In this document: positions 3,982-6,779 of the stretch, in pieces
Layout: each line of letters begins with the position of its first letter
How positions within the stretch are numbered: the stretch's first letter is position 1
Assembly (NCBI GenBank): GCA_016215735.1
Contig: JACRIA010000048.1
Span: 1 to 6,779, forward strand
DNA length: 6,779 nucleotides
Direction: 5' to 3'
Source of the DNA: Candidatus Peregrinibacteria bacterium
Lineage (GTDB): Bacteria > Patescibacteriota > Gracilibacteria > UBA1369 > UBA12463
Translations under genes and position numbers: made by a program
The notes under the pieces: model-generated
The model's database searches: none
Told to the model about the DNA's origin: nothing
The model's input: only the letters and a program-made list of their open reading frames with translations

Positions 3982-5949
3982 TCATAAACCCATCTGCTCC
4001 TTAATTTCCTTTATTCTATCCCGAAAAGCCGCGGCTTTTTCAAATTCCAAATTCTGCGCCGCAATATCCATCTGATCTTCAAGGCTTTTGATGAGACGGC
4101 TGATTTCATCGCGAGGAATTTTTCTTAAATCAAACTTTTCAGCAACCGGCTTATGCAAACTAGCAATATCTTTAATGGCCTTGATAATAGTTTTTGGCGT
4201 AATACCGTGCTTTTTATTGTATTCTGTCTGGATTTTGCGCCTGCGATTCGTCTCGCTAATCGCGAATTTCATCGCAGTGGTAATCCGATCCGCGTACATC
4301 ACGACTTTGCTGTGCACATTTCTCGCCGCACGGCCAATTGTCTGAATTAATGCAGTTCCAGAGCGCAAAAATCCTTCTTTATCCGCATCCAAAATCGCAA
4401 TAAAAGAAACTTCCGGCAAATCCAAACCTTCGCGGAGCAAATTTATTCCAACAACAACATCAATAACGCCAAGCCTCAAATCCCGCAGAATTTCAATGCG
4501 TTCCAAAGTTTCAACATCGCTGTGCAAATATTTAACTTTGATTCCCGCATCAAGCAAAAATTCAGTCAAATCTTCTGAAGACTGTTTCGTCAAAGTTGTG
4601 ATCAGCGCGCGCTCTTTGGCTTTAATTCGTTTGTGGATTTCATTTAAAATATCATCAATTTGATGTTTAATCGGACGCACTTCAACTTCCGGATCAATCA
4701 AACCAGTCGGACGAACTATTACTTCAACAATATTCTTCTTGCCGGATTTTTTTAGCTCAAAATCCGCGGGCGTTGCAGACATATAAACCACTTGCCGCAT
4801 CCGTTTTTCAAATTCTTTAAACTTCAGCGGCCTATTATCATGAGCTGATGGAAGCCGAAATCCATAATCAATCAAAACTTGTTTTCGCGAAAAATTTCCA
4901 TTGTACATCCCGTTAACCTGCGGAATTGTCATGTGCGATTCATCTACTACCATCAAAAAATCATCCGGAAAATAATCAAGCAAAGTTATCGGCGGCTCGC
5001 CCGGTTTTTTCAAATTTAAATAGCGCGTGTAGTTTTCAATGCCGGAGCAATAACCGGTTTCCAGCAGAATTTCGAGATCGTATTCTGTGCGCGTTTTGAT
5101 TCTTTCTGCCTCAATGTTTTTGCCTTGTTTAAGCAGTTCTTTGTATCTTATGTCCAAATCCAGCCGAATCTGTTCAACTGCTTTTAAAATTTTCTCGCGC
5201 GATGTCACGTCGTGTTTCGCAGGAAATATTTTAATCTCGGCCAGCTCAGCCAAATCATCATGCGTAAAAGAATCAACTTCTGTAATTTTCTCCAAATCAT
5301 CGCCAAAAAACTCTAATCTAAAAAATGAATCGCGATCCGGCGGAAAAATTTCGATTGTATCGCCAAGCACATGAAACATTCCCTGCTTAAATTCCACTAC
5401 ACTGCGGATATACTGCATGTCAGCTAATTGCCGTAAAATTTTGTCGCGCGTGTATTGCCCGCCAGCCGTGACTGTAAACGCCAAATTTTCGTATTCGCTA
5501 ATCGAGCCAAGACCATAAATACAGGATACAGAAGCCACAATTATCACATCCTTGCGCGTAAGCAAATTCACTGTCGCGGCGTGCCGAAATTTATTTATTT
5601 CATCGTTTATCGAAGCATCTTTTTCAATATAAGTGTCTGTATGCGGAATATATGCCTCCGGCTGATAATAATCATAATAAGAAACAAAATAATTTACCGC
5701 ATTATGGGGAAAAAGCTCCCGCAGTTCACTGCACAATTGCGCTGTCAAAGTTTTATTATGCGCGATAATCAACGTCGGCTTCTGAATTTTTTCAATAACA
5801 TTCGCGATAATAAAAGTCTTGCCGCAGCCTGTTATGCCAAGCAAAGTCTGATGTGCCGCACCTCTCTGCAGGCCTTTCGCAAGCGCCTCAATCGCCTCCG
5901 GCTGATCGCCTTTTGGTTTTAATTTTGTCGCAAGCTGAAACCTCTCCAT
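3982..5949 (-). CDS. uvrB: UvrABC excision nuclease subunit B
   Basis: The 655-residue protein is close to the usual 660-670. UvrB receives damaged DNA from UvrA, verifies the lesion with its beta-hairpin and ATPase, and recruits UvrC for incision. Motifs appear in order: Walker A GITGCGKT (38-45), NKTLTAQL (65-72), the hairpin region SYYDYYQPEAYIPHTDTYIE (90-109), DASIN (111-115), VASVSCIYGLG (138-148), DESH (336-339), YMSATP (389-394), GINLLREGLDLPEVS (501-515), QTIGRAARN (536-544), and a C-terminal UVR motif (about 615-652) for UvrC. All catalytic motifs are intact. The Walker A Ser is Cys (Cys42), a mild change. The ATG at 5949 is chosen because MERFQLATKLKPKGDQPEAI is the normal UvrB start. 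There is no strong Shine-Dalgarno sequence. The gene lies 48 bp downstream of a hypothetical gene on the same strand, probably an operon, and has a possible promoter of its own at 5957-5962. Confidence 0.98.
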   Translation of the reverse strand: MERFQLATKLKPKGDQPEAIEALAKGLQRGAAHQTLLGITGCGKTFIIANVIEKIQKPTLIIAHNKTLTAQLCSELRELFPHNAVNYFVSYYDYYQPEAYIPHTDTYIEKDASINDEINKFRHAATVNLLTRKDVIIVASVSCIYGLGSISEYENLAFTVTAGGQYTRDKILRQLADMQYIRSVVEFKQGMFHVLGDTIEIFPPDRDSFFRLEFFGDDLEKITEVDSFTHDDLAELAEIKIFPAKHDVTSREKILKAVEQIRLDLDIRYKELLKQGKNIEAERIKTRTEYDLEILLETGYCSGIENYTRYLNLKKPGEPPITLLDYFPDDFLMVVDESHMTIPQVNGMYNGNFSRKQVLIDYGFRLPSAHDNRPLKFKEFEKRMRQVVYMSATPADFELKKSGKKNIVEVIVRPTGLIDPEVEVRPIKHQIDDILNEIHKRIKAKERALITTLTKQSSEDLTEFLLDAGIKVKYLHSDVETLERIEILRDLRLGVIDVVVGINLLREGLDLPEVSFIAILDADKEGFLRSGTALIQTIGRAARNVHSKVVMYADRITTAMKFAISETNRRRKIQTEYNKKHGITPKTIIKAIKDIASLHKPVAEKFDLRKIPRDEISRLIKSLEDQMDIAAQNLEFEKAAAFRDRIKEIKEQMGL

Positions 5950-5956
5950 ATCACTT

Positions 5957-5962
5957 ATTTTA
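5957..5962 (-). promoter_or_regulatory. Possible uvrB -10 element
   Basis: TAAAAT on the minus strand ends seven bases before the uvrB ATG, the same geometry as the leaderless promoter at 1635-1643. No convincing -35 or TGn extension is present, so this may be chance in an A+T-rich gap. Confidence 0.3.
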
Positions 5963-5997
5963 TTCTAAAAAAGTCTCTTTTGGAAGCGCGAGATTTG

Positions 5998-6468
5998 TTA
6001 TTTTTTCTTTTTCAATAATCTTTTTATCAAATCTAGCTTTATTTCCCCGCCGCGGCTCACAATTAAATAATTACCAGAGGTAATGGTAGAAGCATCTTTA
6101 TATGTCGGGGATTTGCTTTTTTTGAATTTGAATTCATAGTCTTTCAGTACAACCTCATGAAGTGAACGCAAACCAACGATTTTATCCACTAATTCAACTA
6201 TATAAAAATAAGACTCTCCGCGGCAAGTTGCGATAATATCGTCTTTTTTAAGATATAGAGGCACTGTCTTTTCATGATTATCAATAGGCTTAGGAAACTT
6301 TTCTTGGTCTTTTTTAAATACTTGCAAAATACGATCTTTTACCCCCTTTAACAAACCCGTAAAAAAACTGTCAGGTTTTTTTATTCGAATTCGGATAGTG
6401 CCGCTTTTGGTATAAAGATCTTTGTCTGAACCAATATCCTTTTTATCTTTCTCATCAATTGTATTCAT
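5998..6468 (-). CDS. Hypothetical basic protein, 156 residues, upstream of uvrB
   Basis: I do not recognise this protein. The N-terminal 60 residues are charged and probably disordered (MNTIDEKDKKDIGSDKD, then many Lys). From about residue 69 to 150 there are alternating hydrophobic stretches: VPLYLKKDDIIA, SYFYIVELVDKIVGLRSLHE and NYLIVSRGGEIKLDLIKRLL. These suggest a small mostly beta domain followed by a helix. It ends in four lysines. There is no signal peptide, membrane segment, cysteine cluster or obvious catalytic motif. The uvrB start lies 48 bp downstream on the same strand with no terminator between them, so co-transcription is likely, but a role in repair is only guilt by association. 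No Shine-Dalgarno sequence precedes the ATG at 6468. The long open frame, operon-like position and upstream promoter support a real gene; function is open. Confidence 0.7.
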   Translation of the reverse strand: MNTIDEKDKKDIGSDKDLYTKSGTIRIRIKKPDSFFTGLLKGVKDRILQVFKKDQEKFPKPIDNHEKTVPLYLKKDDIIATCRGESYFYIVELVDKIVGLRSLHEVVLKDYEFKFKKSKSPTYKDASTITSGNYLIVSRGGEIKLDLIKRLLKKKK

Positions 6469-6501
6469 ATATAATGCTTAATATTTTTATATAAGCCTGT
6501 T

Positions 6502-6517
6502 CCCCGCCATGGCGGGG
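6502..6517. repeat. Perfect 16-bp palindrome CCCCGCCATGGCGGGG
   Basis: This is self-complementary over all 16 bases. It would lie in the 5' leader of the hypothetical gene/uvrB transcript if the promoter at 6540-6568 is used, about 34 bases before the ATG. It could be an operator, an mRNA hairpin or another member of the dispersed palindrome set. Confidence 0.8.
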
Positions 6518-6539
6518 CAAACGACCTGCTTAGGCATAA

Positions 6540-6568
6540 ATTTAAACATATAACATTTAAAAAGTCAA
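6540..6568 (-). promoter_or_regulatory. Possible promoter for the hypothetical gene/uvrB operon
   Basis: On the minus strand TTGACT (6568-6563) is separated by 17 bp from TTAAAT (6545-6540), predicting a start near 6533 and a leader of about 65 nt containing the palindrome at 6502-6517. The -35 is the same hexamer as in the promoter at 1553-1580. The -10 is weak. Confidence 0.4.
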
Positions 6569-6574
6569 TAGAGC

Positions 6575-6602
6575 GTGAGGCTCCACGGCCTCACGGCCGT
6601 GG
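6575..6602. repeat. Overlapping alternative hairpins, REP-like unit 1
   Basis: CCACGGCC / GGCCGTGG (6583-6602, loop TCAC) is a perfect 8-bp stem. A second perfect 7-bp stem, GTGAGGC / GCCTCAC (6575-6594, loop TCCACG), uses part of the same bases, so only one can form at a time. Confidence 0.75.
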
Positions 6603-6617
6603 CTTCCCACCTTCTTC

Positions 6618-6646
6618 CCGCCTGCGGCGAGTCCGCCTGCGGCGGA
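6618..6646. repeat. Tandem palindrome CCGCCTGCGGCG, two copies
   Basis: The 12-bp unit occurs at 6618-6629 and 6633-6644. Each can fold with a TGC loop, and the second extends to TCCGCC / GGCGGA (6632-6646). The core recurs in reverse complement at 3930-3940. Confidence 0.8.
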
Positions 6647-6657
6647 TAAATCTTCAT

Positions 6658-6677
6658 CCACGGCTTTGCAGCCGTGG
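6658..6677. repeat. REP-like hairpin unit 2
   Basis: CCACGGCT / AGCCGTGG is a perfect 8-bp stem with loop TTGC. Compared with the unit at 6583-6602, stem positions 8 and 13 change together from C-G to T-A, so pairing is kept. It is preceded by CTTCATC (6652-6658). Confidence 0.8.
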
Positions 6678-6744
6678 CATTCAGATTTAGAAAGTGGTAA
6701 GAAAACCTTCAGATTTTGGCTAGAAATAGACTTATTACTCTCTG

Positions 6745-6779
6745 GCTTAAGGCTCCGTGCGTAAACACGGAGATGAAGC
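6745..6779. repeat. REP-like hairpin unit 3, inverted, at the right edge
   Basis: CTCCGTG / CACGGAG (6753-6759, 6766-6772) is a perfect 7-bp stem. GCTT (6745-6748) and AAGC (6776-6779) can extend it across an internal loop. Read on the minus strand it also starts with CTTCATC and ends in GC, like the unit at 6652-6679, so the two units face each other. It reaches the window edge and may continue. Confidence 0.65.

Larger units (their letters stand above)
6469..6779. other. Gene-free intergenic region rich in palindromes
   Basis: I see no credible coding frame or tRNA here. The region holds the possible promoter, the 16-bp palindrome and the hairpin cluster listed separately. It also has a near repeat TTCAGATTT at 6681-6689 and 6708-6716, each soon followed by TAGAAA or similar. 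Confidence 0.6.

Noticed and set aside
5455..5922. 155-codon plus-strand open frame opposite uvrB
   Set aside because: It is fully antisense to strongly conserved UvrB codons and has no recognisable features.
6618..6677. CRISPR array
   Set aside because: The repeats are self-palindromic, differ in length, and are separated by 3 to 15 bases with no spacer-sized unique sequence.

Overview
The window looks like a piece of a small, A+T-rich bacterial chromosome. The standard code is used: TGA ends uvrB and the ClpP remnant, and Trp is TGG. No start has a convincing Shine-Dalgarno sequence, and for at least one gene (1650) the only good promoter would give a leaderless mRNA. Intergenic gaps carry short G+C-rich palindromes and A+T-rich tandem repeats. 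Together these traits suggest a Candidate Phyla Radiation (Patescibacteria)-like organism. That placement is inference; the window holds no rRNA or other decisive marker.

Layout. At the left edge, on the minus strand, is the N-terminus of carA (1-193). Behind it lies a 65-codon C-terminal remnant of a ClpP-family protease (233-430). Next comes a visibly more A+T-rich plus-strand unit: a strong sigma70-type promoter (483-512), a short leader with two hairpins, the second like an intrinsic terminator (520-587), and a gene for a NYN/PIN-like ribonuclease (596-1144). The space from 1145 to 1649 has no credible gene but is packed with hairpins. A minus-strand promoter (1553-1580) and a minus-strand terminator (1143-1164) bracket it, so I propose a structured RNA of about 400 nt. 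I cannot assign it to a known family.

The largest gene (1650-3869) encodes an intact DEDDh exonuclease fused to a DinG/XPD-like helicase region. In that region the P-loop, DEAH box, motif V and motif VI all appear to be lost, while several Fe-S-type cysteines remain. It looks like a pseudo-helicase attached to a live nuclease. It converges on uvrB (3982-5949, minus) across a gap with tandem repeats, palindromes and a probable uvrB terminator. Upstream of uvrB, 48 bp away and probably co-transcribed, is an unrecognised basic 156-residue protein (5998-6468). The right end (6469-6779) has no gene but holds a cluster of REP-like hairpins with a compensatory base change between two copies.

Functionally, the right two thirds is a DNA-repair neighbourhood: UvrB for excision repair and a DnaQ/DinG-like nuclease. 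The left third looks like an accessory insertion next to a broken clpP and carA. The two items most worth attention are the catalytically degenerate DinG fusion and the NYN nuclease with its structured leader and adjacent structured RNA.
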